Shown piece by piece: positions 12,401 through 21,991 of a stretch of 64,000 nucleotides of DNA. The position numbers were made by a program, and so were the translations under genes. Origin of the DNA: Leptasterias polaris. Its lineage: Eukaryota; Echinodermata; Asteroidea; Forcipulatida; Asteriidae. A model generated the notes under the pieces. That model was not told where the DNA came from. It ran no database searches and saw nothing but the letters and a program-made list of their open reading frames with translations. The stretch is taken from contig JAZGTN010000170.1 in assembly GCA_037783415.1 (NCBI GenBank), positions 744,001 to 808,000 on the forward strand, given 5' to 3'. Position 1 is the stretch's first letter. Each line of letters begins with the position of its first letter.

Positions 12401-15400
12401 AGTTCGCACCCACTGTGCGTAACAACACACCCCTCGTTCTGAACTGCTTTTGCCTCACGCTTCAATCTCGGCCAATCTCCTTCAATTCCTTCCGTGTGTT
12501 ACCCGGCAAACCCCCCTTCATAATTCTTCCCCTTCTCTCTCTCTCTCTTCAGAAGCAAGTTACATCTGATGTTTTTATGAGGCCCATATGTGCCCCCCTT
12601 AATTATTTGCATCAGAGTATACTGTATAATCCCCTAACCCCTCCACGTCTTCGCAATTCCCTAGTGCACACGGCCACAACCCTCATGCGGCCAATGCGTG
12701 GAGGTTCTCTCTCCAACACTAGGGTGTATGTGAGTTTCTCTCCATGGGCCGGGATGAGCCGTCTAGTCTCAGGAGGAAAGGTCCGTTTTTATGAAAGGCC
12801 AACAACAGCAAAGTCACAGTGGATTTTTTTTTTAAATCTTCAAGTGTCCCAGTTAAGAAAATAGAGGTCAAACCCTTGACTGTGGATGGGGGCTGCAAAC
12901 CGCAGGTGTCCACCTCAAGTTCGTGTCAGTGAGCGAACTTTATTAACTCTAAACTTATGAATCAGCAAAAAAATGTTTGATCCCTCCACCTATAGCCCCG
13001 GGCGTTCTTTAAACCACCACCAGCCCTCAGGATGAATGGGCTCGTCTTGGAAGCAATTTTCTTGGCCAAAGACTCTGTGGTTTTTCTTTGACGGGGAAAC
13101 TCATTGGAAATTGACAATCTGCAATTGATAAGCAAAATGTATTTCGCATTATACGAATCGTGGGGAGTGTTCTTGATAATTCATCATACCTGGCCTCGTG
13201 TCTGAATTGAGTTGTTTGCTTGGACGTGATGGTAGTGGTGGTGTGGGTATTCGCGTACATCGTGTAGACATGTTCTGTGATGTAGTTCTCGATACATCGG
13301 AGAGGCCTGCGTGCACCGAAATAGATGAAAAAGAAGAAGAGGGGAAAAAACACAGTCAGGCATCAAGTTATTGCAGGAAATTAGGAGTTCACACACGAGA
13401 CACGCCAAAGTGGAGTGAACTCAATTCTCCAGTGTATTATAATAGAAAAATCATTGATTAGGGGACTGTTTTCTCAAACAATACCGGGTTGTCTACTTAT
13501 CTGTCCTAATCACTCAATAAATTTGTGTTGGGGCTAATTGCAGAACGGAGGAGGTGCAGGACGAGGGAGGGCGTATGCCAGACGGCCCATAACTTCCCCG
13601 TAAACACTGGGTTTCCTCATCATGGATATTGCGCCAAAAAATACGGTGTTGTGTGTCCCCCCCCCCCCCCCCCCTAAGTAAACTAGTGGCTTGTTTTGGG
13701 GTTACAGCACTGGGGTCAGAACACATTGAGCAATCGGATGTGTTGGATTAGGGAATTACACCAAACTGAAGGAAAAGACATACGGTACCCTAAACAGTCA
13801 TCTCAACTGAATTAAAAATAACACACCGTTGCACGTAATTGCGCAATATAAATCGCTTTGAACAAAGGAAAGGTTGTGTGAACGCAGTACGCGTTGATGA
13901 AAAACTGAGTCAGATGAGCTATAAGAAGTCACGTAAAGACCTTTTGTCATTCCCGAAACAAAAGAGTTGTAATTTTCTATCAGAACGCCCATTGATTATT
14001 AAGTTTACAAAGAAAGATTTATGTTTGGAACATTGTCAAAGTTCCCACCATCCACGAAGAAAACAAAAATCATGGTTTACTTCAAAATAAGCAAACAAAA
14101 TTAACACGTACTAAATCCCTGATAAAATGCAGACTTTTCCCGCTGTATTTACTCAACCTTATCTCTCACATAATAATTGGACGGTGTGTTTATTGAATTC
14201 TGGAGGATGGGTGTGAAATAAGATTCGCTTCCAAGTCATGTTTTTCTCATTAAGTTACTTCTTTTTTGCAACTGAAGATTTGGGCCTGAATTTCATAGCA
14301 AAAAAGTAAAAACAAGTAGCATATAAAGCAAAAACAAGTAGCTAAGCACAACAAAATTATGCTTATCAGAATATGGTTACCAGCCAAAATACCATGTTGC
14401 ATGCAGCATATTTTGACTGGTAGCCTGCTTAGTTTTACTTAGCAGAAAATCTTAAGCAATATTTCTTGCTACAGCAGCTTTATGAAATTGGGCGCAAGAC
14501 TAATGCGGTTTGATTGCAGTGTGTTGAAATCTTAGTGAGCAAGCCCGGCCACTTATACCAGGACGAGATACGGGGTTTCTGTTTTGTTGTTGTTTCGTCT
14601 CGTTGTCCTAATCCCCAAGAAATGGAGACTGACACGGCATCGGGGACGAGGAAATTAAATAGGAGGACAGTTTTTGTCCAATTTGTGTAAATGTGCCGGC
14701 TCGCATTGGCATCAACTGTGTCAAAGACCAGGCCCATGGATCAAGGGTTTGATGGAGCTAAGCCCCGGCGATTATTATCAGTTCCGTATTGAGCCAATAC
14801 CCGGACTTTTTGTTTATCTTTAAAAAGAGTTAAGACAAAATTGATATGAAATAATACCGACTGGCCACACCCATGTGCTTGTTAAAGTTTTGTCTATATT
14901 AAGGCGTGTACAGGGGGCTGTGGATATTGGGTTAGTCCACATGAGTGATTTCTAACAACTTTCTCTGATAACAAAACAGACGAATTATGTTTAAGATATA
15001 AAAGCGGAGAGATTTCATGGTGTGTACAATGGCAGGACTCACAAGAACATTATAAGATTCGACTGTACTATTCATTCTTCTACATGATGTCATCACCCGA
15101 CCGTTAATATATCGTGTCGTTTCTGTGCGGTTTTGTCTACATTTTATAGCAAATCACCAGGATGAAGGAGGGGGGGGGGGGGGGGGTCAGATCATTCAAC
15201 AACTTAGGACGGGCACTATTGGCTGGGCCGCATGCGGTCCAGGTATGCTATAGCTCTTCAGTACAATGTAGATTGTACTCAATGCTTGGTTCGCGTGCCT
15301 TTAGACCACAATTAAAACGATGTTGATAAGTTGTGGTGTTTGGGTTGATTTCACTCACCTTCCAGAAGCTGTGTAATCGCAGTATATCACTGGAAAGAGA

Positions 15401-18400
15401 AAACAAAAATAAACATAAACAAGTTAGAAAACGCCACAGGGAGTTCTGCCCAACAAACAATGATATTTTCATAATTGGACAAAAAAAGCATCAAGTGTTA
15501 AAGCGTTTTTAAAGTTTAGGCCTACAACGATATATCGTGGTTTAAAACCTGCAAGACGTCAACTCCTTGGCAAATACCTTCCTTATTTTGTTCAAGCTTT
15601 TGTTAATATTCAGAACCAATTGATGTTTTGAAGGTTGATAAGCCGTAAAACAATGCAGCGAAAAATAATCAAACAGGTTAAAAAATAATTTATTTTATTT
15701 TCTCATTCTTGTTCTAGCAGCGAAACCAAGCAGCCTGCATGTACATGTCATAATACTTGTACTACCCCCAAATACACCCCATTATTAGTCACACTGATGG
15801 AACTTGACCACAGTGGGCGGGGTTAACCTGAGTTGGGAAGGCGTTACATCCGCAAAGGGAAAAGAGGGAAAATCCTTAAAACGTGTGTAAGAACCGCAGG
15901 GTTGTTTTCAGAATGATTGGAAAAGGATGATCGGGATCATTTCTCTCTATCTCTCTTCAAATGGGAGGTTTTTAGGTTGAAAGGTCACTGTAGGCTAAGG
16001 CTGCATCCAATGTAAAATTTTACAAACTGTATGGTGTGTGTTTTCGTTTGAATGGCAAACTCATTACATCATTATTTGTGACAATTGACCTTTTACAAAA
16101 CATGACAACATTCGGTATGGACTGAAGATTGTATGCAGATTTTAGTATTACGGTGTTTGCCTAATAATAGCCTATTGTGCTGGCCACTGTGGAGAAATGT
16201 TTTATCTATAGGGTTGCGTGCGTAACAAACAAGTGGGTTTTGGTACACTATGACGTGGCGATATTGCATTTTGTCCGAGTACAATAACGTCTGGCCACAG
16301 ACCTTGACCATCCGAATTTTCAGGTCATTGGTCAGTCCAACGGTGCAGACGGCTGTTGTATGTCTGCTTGTTTGCTTGTTTGTTTTGCATTGTTCAAATC
16401 GGTCCACTTGTTTTTGAATAAGCCATGTTTGTGTGTGTGGTTTATGGCGTGTCAGTCCCGAAACCACAAGCAGTGTTACACATAATCAGCTGTCAAGGAT
16501 TTCCCTTTTCTTCTTCAATCGAGATATATTTTTAGTCCGTCACGTCAAAAATACCCATTGGTTTGTCGTCGTTCAGTAGGTCCTATACATGTAATAATCC
16601 GGGAGCAGTTGCTTTATCAAGTGCATTTTGGTTCATATGAGTAATATAACCGCGTTGTCTTTAAAGACAAGTTTTTGCATTATCCACAAAATATTGCAAT
16701 CTCTATACGTCAGTTGTCCCGGGTAAAGTTGATTTTCCTAGAAATAAAACACCTTTTGGGAGGAGGGGGTTGGTGGTTTAAAGGTGGAACCGTTTTAATG
16801 TTCGATTTATTGAAACTGAAACAGTGAAAGGGATAAGCGGAGTACGGCCCACACTCAAAACTCACTGTTCTCTGTATGTAAGGCAGAAAATGTGTTACTT
16901 TTAAGAAAAACCAAATTCGGACAAATTAGTTGTGTACAAGTTGTAATTGCAGATATACGGTCACATGGCGTCATTGCAAAACTGTTCTATTTGCTGCAAT
17001 CTTTAATTCTGTGGCATGATTTTGATTGATTCAGCATTCCATATATTCAAAGTATCACTACGTGTTTGCTGTGGGATTTTGACAGATTAAGCGAAACTAT
17101 TACCATAGGGAGTATGGGGTTCGGTAATAATAGAGATGTCACAGGCTCAATCATTATCTAGGCCACATTTTGCAAGAAGTTCAGAGGACATATGATAATT
17201 AACAAATGTCTGGGCACTACCGTAGCCCGGAGTCACGCCTCACCGCAGACATTTTTAAAATGTAACAGTGAAGGAACTTAGAGGCCTGCTCTCAATATAA
17301 CGGACCACGTCTCTTTTATGAGGACTTGTGTGAGATGCTAAATGCCACTTAAGACGGCCGATTAGCACACTGCAACACACCTCGCTTGTCTTTTTGGGGG
17401 GAATAGGGGCTTTACAATGATTCGGACAGGCAAACTGTATCCGTCCATCTGACAGTGTAGACGACCAAGCCTTAAAATCCCGGAAAGGGCCAATATTGGA
17501 TGCATAATGCTGGATTAACGAAAAAATCAGCACCCGACTTTTTGGTGTTGGGGCATAATTTACGCAACACACACCAGCAGCCGTGGTTAGTGTCTCTGAC
17601 TAACCCATACACGCTTAAATCCTTATGCTTTTATTAAGTTGCCGCTTTCAAACAAATTAGAGTTTTAAGCTTTCTAGCCGTGCGTCAAAAGGCGAAGGAA
17701 TCGAATGGTTGAAGTTTGATGGCTTAATTTCTCGTGCTTCTAATTCCCGTATACCTAATTGACTATTGGAACTGACTCAGCTGGATTTGGTTCTTTTTTA
17801 GGACAGAAAAACAAATTATCAAAACAAACTTTACTTGTCTTGCTTTTTAACACTGAAGATCCATGGTGACAAAAAAAAAACATAATTACAAGCTGTTGGA
17901 AACTAACCCAAGTCAACTGTAGCTCATAAATATTCACCATGCATCCATCCCCTATCCCCCATCCCCGCCCTTGTTCCATCTCGGAAGGACCACTAGGATT
18001 TGACAAGTTTGTTTTCGGCCTAATTCGTCCAAACAGGCTTCTGGATGATCGAGTCTTCCGTGTATAAATTTATCAAACACATGCACGCTTTCTTGTCGAA
18101 TTAGGAAAGGCGTGGAGACAGTACATGTCAATGACTGTTAAAATGGCACATTATAATTTACAACACATGATGTTTTGCTACGTCCATTTCCCCCCCCCCC
18201 CCCCTTCATTTTTTTTTCTTTTTCCTTTTTTCCTCCTTAATTCACGCAATAGAAAAAGTGGGCTGTTGCCAGAAATAAACCACAAGCTGAGTCTGGATAC
18301 TTCGAAAATGAACACGAGAGTTTCAACCTTCTGCGTCAGGTTTTAAATTTATCTTCAATCGAATTAATTTATAGCACCATTGATTTTTTTTTTTTTACCT

Positions 18401-19095
18401 CAGCATTTTGCACAAAAACATGACTCGCTGATCTTTTTTATGATCGAACCCGAACCTGAACTAAATAATCTGACTAACACTGCAACATGTCAAGATTTAT
18501 TTCCTTTACAAGTTAATACATTTAGACAATATTTTTCCCCCAACCACAATCAGCATGTTTCGAATGAACTTAATACAGACAACTGTTTGCCTTCGGTTTC
18601 AAAATGGCCCAATATCATGTACACCCATGAGAGAACAAGCTTGCGTTTCTTCCTCTTTTAGCTTAAATGAAATTAGTTTTCACCCGATACTTAGCTTGAA
18701 GGCATTGGTATCGGGAGCAAAACAATTGAGCGGTCGGGGTGGGGGAGGGGGTTCGTCTTAAAACCAGTGTGGTCATTCAAATGGGTACTACCATAAGAGC
18801 AAGGACCATGCTCTGTGGTACAACATTATAGTGGCATTACTTTTCGCATAAAATACTACGTCACCAATACACACTCCCTCACACACACCACACCGAACAA
18901 CCCATCCCCCTTCCTGGTGCTACCATTCCCCTTCCTGGTGCTACCGTTCCCCCTTCCCTACCAATAAAACAGGTACTCACCCCTTCTCTGTCCGAATGGA
19001 CCGCGGAATTGGGCCTCTCCTCCAACGACATTGTTGTTCACATAGCTGAGTAGTGCTTGTTTAGGACTACTGCTGTCTGGTCTAAAAGCCTCCAT
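2854..19095 (-). CDS. Class V aminotransferase / cysteine desulfurase-like PLP enzyme, 15 exons, 733 aa
   Basis: Joined from 15 exons on the minus strand (19095-18981, 15389-15359, 13306-13190, 11895-11766, 11292-11227, 9226-9019, 8517-8478, 8342-8269, 7992-7919, 6627-6470, 5915-5711, 5486-5425, 4956-4806, 4224-4009, 3408-2854). Every intron is GT-AG, all phases match, and the sum is 2,202 nt. Motifs in order: DYTASGR 43-49, GSGSTGA 107-113 (PLP phosphate loop), EHHSN 139-143 (His141 probably stacks on PLP), ASNVTG 191-196, FWDYATA 216-222 (Asp218 should bind the pyridine N), STHKF 249-253 (Lys252, Schiff base), RGGCACAGP 395-403 (Cys398 and Cys400 in the loop where desulfurases carry the persulfide Cys), and RPGFVRIN 440-447. 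The fold ends near WKLLPQ (477). Residues 478-733 are an extension with an acidic tail. The ATG at 19095 is the first in frame after an upstream TGA (19243-19245), with A at -3 and G at +4. The family contains desulfurases and aminotransferases; the substrate cannot be read from sequence. No targeting peptide is obvious, so it is probably cytosolic. Confidence 0.93.
3940..3961 (+). repeat. Poly-C, 22 bp, in intron 14
   Basis: An uninterrupted C run, so G in the transcript, about 50 nt after the exon 14 donor. Long G/C runs like this are frequent in the window. Confidence 0.9.
4009..4224 (-). CDS. PLP enzyme exon 14 (residues 478-549), start of C-terminal extension
   Basis: This is a phase 0-0 exon of 216 nt between CGCAG and GTGAGT. 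It encodes YRFDLKSGAWTHR, a continuation I associate with this subfamily, and then a charged helical stretch (LSHHLEEAMTLFEQAVDDV). GC is higher than in the flanking introns. Confidence 0.92.
4512..4776. repeat. Inverted repeat of AACGGTAACCGG-like arms in intron 13
   Basis: AAACGGTAACCGGTTACGGT at the left and GTTAACGGTTACCGTTATG at the right are near-complementary, enclosing an AT-rich 190-bp centre. Probably a MITE relic in the intron between exons 13 and 14. Confidence 0.5.
4806..4956 (-). CDS. PLP enzyme exon 13 (residues 428-477)
   Basis: This 151-nt exon follows TTTGACAG and ends in phase 0 before GTGAGA. It encodes RPGFVRINLPYF and HGWKLLPQ, the last conserved block of the class V fold in this subfamily. 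Confidence 0.94.
5425..5486 (-). CDS. PLP enzyme exon 12, 62 nt (residues 407-426)
   Basis: It follows TTTTGCAG and ends in phase 2 before GTACGT. It encodes DLLGISEDSAVKFYELIRED, a helical segment continuing from GPYAH in the small domain. Confidence 0.92.
5711..5915 (-). CDS. PLP enzyme exon 11 with cysteine loop (residues 339-406)
   Basis: This 205-nt exon follows TTTTCAG and ends in phase 0 before GTAAGT. It encodes LPIFSFLI and FVSVLLNDLFGIQARGGCACAGPYAH. Cys398 and Cys400 sit where cysteine desulfurases place the persulfide-forming Cys. Which of them is functional is an inference. Confidence 0.95.
6165..6320. repeat. Decayed CTTAGCA family copy in intron 10
   Basis: CAGCTAAGCAAAGAAAATGTGGCTTAACAG and TGCTAACAGCCAAAGTGTGCTG followed by CTATGCAAAAGTTTCTGC resemble the family in diverged form. 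It lies between exons 10 and 11. Confidence 0.4.
6470..6627 (-). CDS. PLP enzyme exon 10 (residues 286-337)
   Basis: This 158-nt exon follows CCACCAG and ends in phase 2 before GTACAA. It encodes REEGGTPAIVESIRAGL, the family's 'EGGTP' segment leading into the C-terminal small domain. Confidence 0.94.
7919..7992 (-). CDS. PLP enzyme exon 9 (residues 262-285)
   Basis: This 74-nt exon follows TTCAG and ends in phase 0 at TAC before GTACGT. It encodes LLVAKKRLF and PHGAGGGTVAY. The GxGGGTV turn is conserved in class V enzymes after the lysine motif. Confidence 0.93.
8269..8342 (-). CDS. PLP enzyme exon 8 with Schiff-base lysine (residues 237-260)
   Basis: This 74-nt exon follows ATCGCAG and precedes GTCAGT. 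It encodes DAVFISTHKFVGGVGTPG (last residue split). Lys252 in STHKF is the expected internal aldimine lysine, so the catalytic lysine is present. Confidence 0.95.
8478..8517 (-). CDS. PLP enzyme exon 7, 40-nt small exon (residues 224-235)
   Basis: It lies between an AAACAG acceptor and a GTGAGA donor and is 2 + 36 + 2 nt. It encodes PYLDIDMNPTDS; APYLDIDM directly follows the FWDYATA motif in this family. Both junction codons (Ala223, Arg236) are split. Confidence 0.92.
9019..9226 (-). CDS. PLP enzyme exon 6 (residues 154-222)
   Basis: It is 208 nt long, enters in phase 0 after CAATAG and leaves in phase 1 before GTGAGT. It carries SAASNVTGIITDT (substrate/PLP side of the active site) and GALSFWDYATA, whose Asp218 should contact the PLP ring nitrogen. 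Confidence 0.95.
11227..11292 (-). CDS. PLP enzyme exon 5, 66 nt (residues 132-153)
   Basis: This is a phase 0-0 exon between a CTTGACAG acceptor and a GTAAGT donor. It encodes VGPFEHHSNILPWRESGA. The EHHSN motif, with the PLP-stacking His141, and NxLPWRE are typical of the family. It was found by looking for the motif missing between exons 4 and 6. Confidence 0.93.
11731..11755 (+). repeat. Poly-G, 25 bp, beside the exon 4 donor
   Basis: An uninterrupted G run (C in the transcript) beginning 10 nt after the 5' splice site of exon 4. Confidence 0.95.
11766..11895 (-). CDS. PLP enzyme exon 4 (residues 89-131), PLP phosphate-binding loop
   Basis: It follows a TTGGCAG acceptor, is 130 nt long and ends in phase 0 before GTAAGT. 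It encodes AVIFTGSGSTGAIHKLLN; the GSGSTG turn is expected to hold the PLP phosphate. A 25-bp poly-G (poly-C in the transcript) starts only about 10 nt into the following intron. Confidence 0.93.
13190..13306 (-). CDS. PLP enzyme exon 3 (residues 50-87)
   Basis: It follows a CGCAG acceptor, ends in phase 2 before GTATGA, and is 117 nt long. It encodes the helix after DYTASGR (IENYITEHVYTMYANTHTTTT). In this family that segment lines up with the N-terminal helix and the active-site approach. Confidence 0.92.
14320..14500. repeat. CTTAGCA / GAAATTGGG family copy
   Basis: AGCTAAGCACAACAAAATTATGC, TGGTTACCAGCCAAAATACC, GCTTAGTTTTACTTAGCAG and TTTATGAAATTGGGCGC occur in an order seen repeatedly in the window. 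Internal inverted pairing (ACCAGCCAAAATA / TATTTTGACTGGT) suggests a short non-autonomous element. It lies in intron 2. Confidence 0.65.
15359..15389 (-). CDS. PLP enzyme exon 2, 31-nt microexon (residues 39-49)
   Basis: This microexon follows a CTTTCCAG acceptor and precedes a GTGAGT donor. It is 2 + 27 + 2 nt and encodes VIYCDYTASGR, with the first and last residues split across junctions. The DYTASGR motif is a hallmark of the family and joins exons 1 and 3 in frame, so the call is firm despite the length. Confidence 0.92.
18905..18958 (+). repeat. 21-bp tandem repeat (CCTTCCTGGTGCTACC) near exon 1
   Basis: Two and a half copies of CCCCTTCCTGGTGCTACCRTT in intron 1, about 25 bp from the exon 1 donor. 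Confidence 0.75.
18981..19095 (-). CDS. PLP enzyme exon 1 (residues 1-38, start codon)
   Basis: The exon starts at ATG 19095-19093 (context ACTATGG) and ends in phase 1 before a GTGAGT donor. It encodes the short N-terminus leading into the FRGPFGQRR segment, which in this family sits just before the DYTASGR motif. The reading frame stays open 5' of the ATG to 19246 but contains no other ATG, so an additional upstream coding exon is possible though not needed. Confidence 0.85.
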
Positions 19096-19370
19096 AGTTA
19101 TTCTCTTTTCTCCTCGCGGTTGTAAGAAATCCTCAAATAGATGTTGGGAAATGCTCACACATGTGTGGGGTAAAAAAGGAGTCTCTTTTATTTCGACGGA
19201 CAGTACAGTACTTCCGGTTGCCGTACTAGAACAGCTGTGGTGTCATGCACGTAGTGAGTCAACAGAGCCTACACACGTGGGTATCGAGAAGCATTATAGG
19301 CTCTCAGTCTCGGCGGTCTCCACTCGCGTGCCAGTTTGTATCTGTACTACAGCCGGTTTCAGTGGCGCAC

Positions 19371-19429
19371 TTTATAACCAACGAGGCTTTGCTGTTCTCG
19401 TGAGAGCCGTGACCAATGACGTCACGTGG
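19371..19429 (-). promoter_or_regulatory. Core promoter of the PLP enzyme gene: CCAAT/CRE/E-box cluster plus TATAAA
   Basis: The 17-mer CCAATGACGTCACGTGG (19413-19429, plus-strand reading) overlaps a CCAAT box, a perfect palindromic CRE (TGACGTCA, 19417-19424) and an E-box (CACGTG, 19423-19428). About 40 bp downstream on the minus strand is TATAAA (19376-19371). Transcription would then start near 19340-19345, leaving a 5' UTR of about 250 nt. The motifs are seen directly; their use is inferred from position. Confidence 0.6.
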
Positions 19430-19694
19430 TGGGGGGTGATCCTACCTCCGTGCGCCTGACTGAGTATCATTTCTCGAACTTACGAGACGTAATGATTGCA
19501 ACACCATTTCACACGTCACTCGGAAATTTTCCAGCCTGGGTAAAAGGATGTTCCGGAAGAAATCAAACCACGCAATCTACTATTGCCATCAATCGTCATG
19601 GAAACATCAACTGTTAAAGTAGCACTGCTTCGGAGAACCAGTTTTTAAGTATCTTGTTTAGTTTCTTAGTAGGTTGGAAACCCCCCGGTTGCAA

Positions 19695-19848
19695 ATGGAA
19701 TCGACCGTGGTTATCCCAGACCGTTTTGTGTTCCCTTTTGTTGGGGGTTCTATTGTGGTCTTGTATACGGATTACGGTGTTGTGAAACGTTTGGAATTTT
19801 TTGTAATAGCTTGCCTTGTTGCTCTATGGTTTGGACAGCTCTCTCAAG
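19695..19848 (+). CDS. Possible first coding exon of a divergent gene (51 codons, hydrophobic)
   Basis: An ATG at 19695 opens a 154-nt reading frame ending at CAAG before GTAGGC, a good donor, in phase 1. It encodes two hydrophobic stretches (FPFVGGSIVVLY and FFVIACLVALWF). It lies about 270 bp from the CRE/E-box cluster and points away from the PLP enzyme gene, as expected for a divergent pair. I recognise no family and found no downstream exon, so chance remains likely. Confidence 0.22.
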
Positions 19849-20442
19849 GTAGGCCATCAATCTGAGAGATTCTAGCCGTATTATTTGTTATCGCTAATCC
19901 CCTCAACACATTGGTGTTTTCCCCTTTTCAATTCTTCACTCTTTCTTTACTGTCCAATCCTCGAGATGTCTGGAGATTTATTTACACAATGCAGGGTCAC
20001 TAGCTTTCCAAACAAACAACATGAGGGTCGCGTATTGAGATCTTAACAGGGTTGAAATAAGAAATATTTTTTTTAAACTCAGACCAACACATTCCCTTCG
20101 TGTCAAAAAGGTTGGCGTTTATGTAAACGACTCAAACTATGTACAACCTGTAGCCCAGCTATTTATGAAAACAAAACAAAAATGTGAAGTTGGTGAAAAT
20201 GGGTTGTACCCCACCGCCCTTTCCCTTCCGGGCTTTTTTAGCGTCACATCAGTAATGTCTGACTCCCAGTTTGTCCCCCAAACCGTCTACAGGTGTCCTC
20301 CCCTCCTCCCTCCACATTTTGCGTCGAAGTGGAGAGGCATTACGATTTGTTCTCTCTTTTTATGGGGGTGTCATCATTTGTCTTTGGTAAATGTGAATTG
20401 TTTTCCCCAAGTGAAGCATATCTTGTTTGCAGAGTAATGAAT

Positions 20443-20830
20443 TGGACCGCGTTAAAAGATTACAAAATAGTGCAGCTCGTTTGGTGTTCCACACCCTTGA
20501 GGGAACATTTTACCCCCTTCACTCAGGGATCTTCATTGGCTACCAATTAGAGAACAGATTCATTTTTAACTTCCACCTTTTTGTTTTTTAAATGCTTGAA
20601 CAAACCTACTCCTAGCGATCTTTTCATACTGTCATAATACACTCAACCACGTTTTGTTCTGCCCACACTTGACATGATTGAATGTTCCGCGTCCGTGCAA
20701 ACAAACAGTGGGTCAAACAGCATTTAGTATAGCTGGACCAATCTTGGAACAATCTTCCTCCTGTCATTAGGGAATCTGTGAGTTTATCTCTATTTCGTAA
20801 TGCTCTTAAGACTCGCCTTTGTCCATCAAG
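20443..20830 (+). pseudogene. Degenerate 3' end of a LINE ORF2 (L2/CR1-like)
   Basis: Frames switch because of indels. The + strand gives LDRVKRLQNSAARLVF at about 20443-20490, then the 'LHWLPxxxRI' region in broken form, and WNNLPPVIRESVSLSIFRN near 20745-20800. These are typical of the C-terminal end of reverse transcriptases of L2/CR1-type non-LTR retrotransposons. Stops and frameshifts show it is dead. A copy of the tail may continue as the A-rich stretch to about 21010. Confidence 0.8.
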
Positions 20831-21010
20831 ATTCAAGATTCAAAATATTTATTGTCATGATAAAAAGCATGAAATTTGTTTTCCCTGTGAATTAGGAGAA
20901 GCAATACAAGTAATGGCATAAAAACAATAGACAACAAGAATAAAAATTTACAAAATTACAGTAATAAAAAGGGGGATATAAATAAAGTTGAAAATACACA
21001 AGAATTAACA
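20831..21010 (+). repeat. A-rich segment after the LINE fragment (attcaagattcaaaa...tttattgtcat)
   Basis: Direct short repeats (attcaagattcaa) are followed by an A-rich tract that looks like the 3' tail of a retroposon. It lies immediately next to the LINE C-terminal fragment. Family membership is not certain. Confidence 0.4.
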
Positions 21011-21418
21011 TCAAATTTTTAAAATGCACCACGTTATCTCGACCAACTACTGTTAAAAAGGTTTTGCGCTAGGTAGAAACGAATTCTTAAACGTTAATTT
21101 GTGTTGTGTACGCTATGATCTTGATGTGATAGCGCCGTACAAGTTTTAATTGTTATGTTATTAATGTGACCACTGATGAGAGTAGTGGCGGGGGGGGGGG
21201 GGGGGGTGACAAAATAATATTAATTGTCCTTGCTGGTTGTTGAAGTCAATATCCAAGCTGGGACAGCTTTTTTTATTTGTTTAGTATTACTGATATTTAT
21301 TTATCTATTTTTTTTTTTGGGGGGGGGGGGTTTTCTCGATTTTTATTATTATTATCAGCATTGGCTTACTTGCCACGCGTTAAGATGGAATGTGAGTTAA
21401 TTCTGTTCAAACACTTTA

Positions 21419-21991
21419 GGCCAAGTAAAATAAATAACATGTTGCTCGTCCGGACTTTTTAAAAAGTTGGTGAGGGAGGTCCTTGTTATTTGTTATTTTC
21501 AAAATTTTTGTTATTTTTTTCAAGATGGCCACCATGTCTAAGATGGCCGCCATATCGTATTTGAAGATGTTTTTATGGTTTTATGAGCATGTTCTGTATG
21601 TCCTCAAATTCTGTTTAAAGTCGCCATGTGTGTTTCTGTGTCCATTTCGATACATATTGTTATTCTTTCCAAGAGTTCTTCTTGCTTTTGCTCAAAAATT
21701 ATTCTGTGTGTGTGGCATCACGTCTTGGTGCAAAGATCTCGTTCAAAAAAGAACTGTGGCATGCAAACGTCAAGGGCAAAACGTTTCAAAGAAATGATTG
21801 CGTTGTGGAAATAGCATTTTTTTTGTAGGCCTACCTGCAAGAAAGATGATGAAATTGCTCCAAAAAAATTAAGGATACATATTTTTTTTTTTTTTTTTTT
21901 TTTTTTTAATAACAAATAACAAAAAATTCGGTGCGGCCTCCAAAATCGGTGCGGGCGGGGACGAGCAACATGTTATTTATTTTACTTGGCC
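21419..21991. mobile_element. 573-bp element with about 33-bp perfect terminal inverted repeats
   Basis: GGCCAAGTAAAATAAATAAC...GCTCGTCC at the left is the exact complement of the right end GGACGAGC...GTTATTTATTTTACTTGGCC. Inside are AAGATGGCCACCATG and AAGATGGCCGCCAT repeats and a 28-bp A/T tract. ORFs inside are T-rich chance frames. Confidence 0.78.

Noticed and set aside
12316..12864. 182-codon plus-strand ORF
   Set aside because: It lies in intron 3 of the minus-strand gene, has no recognisable domain, is rich in CTCTCT low complexity, and does not join anything.
18958..19158. Longer N-terminus of exon 1 starting at 19158 (MSISQHLF...)
   Set aside because: The first codon is GTG, not ATG. 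The frame has no ATG upstream before a TGA at 19243-19245, and the ATG at 19095 has a good context and fits the family's N-terminal length.
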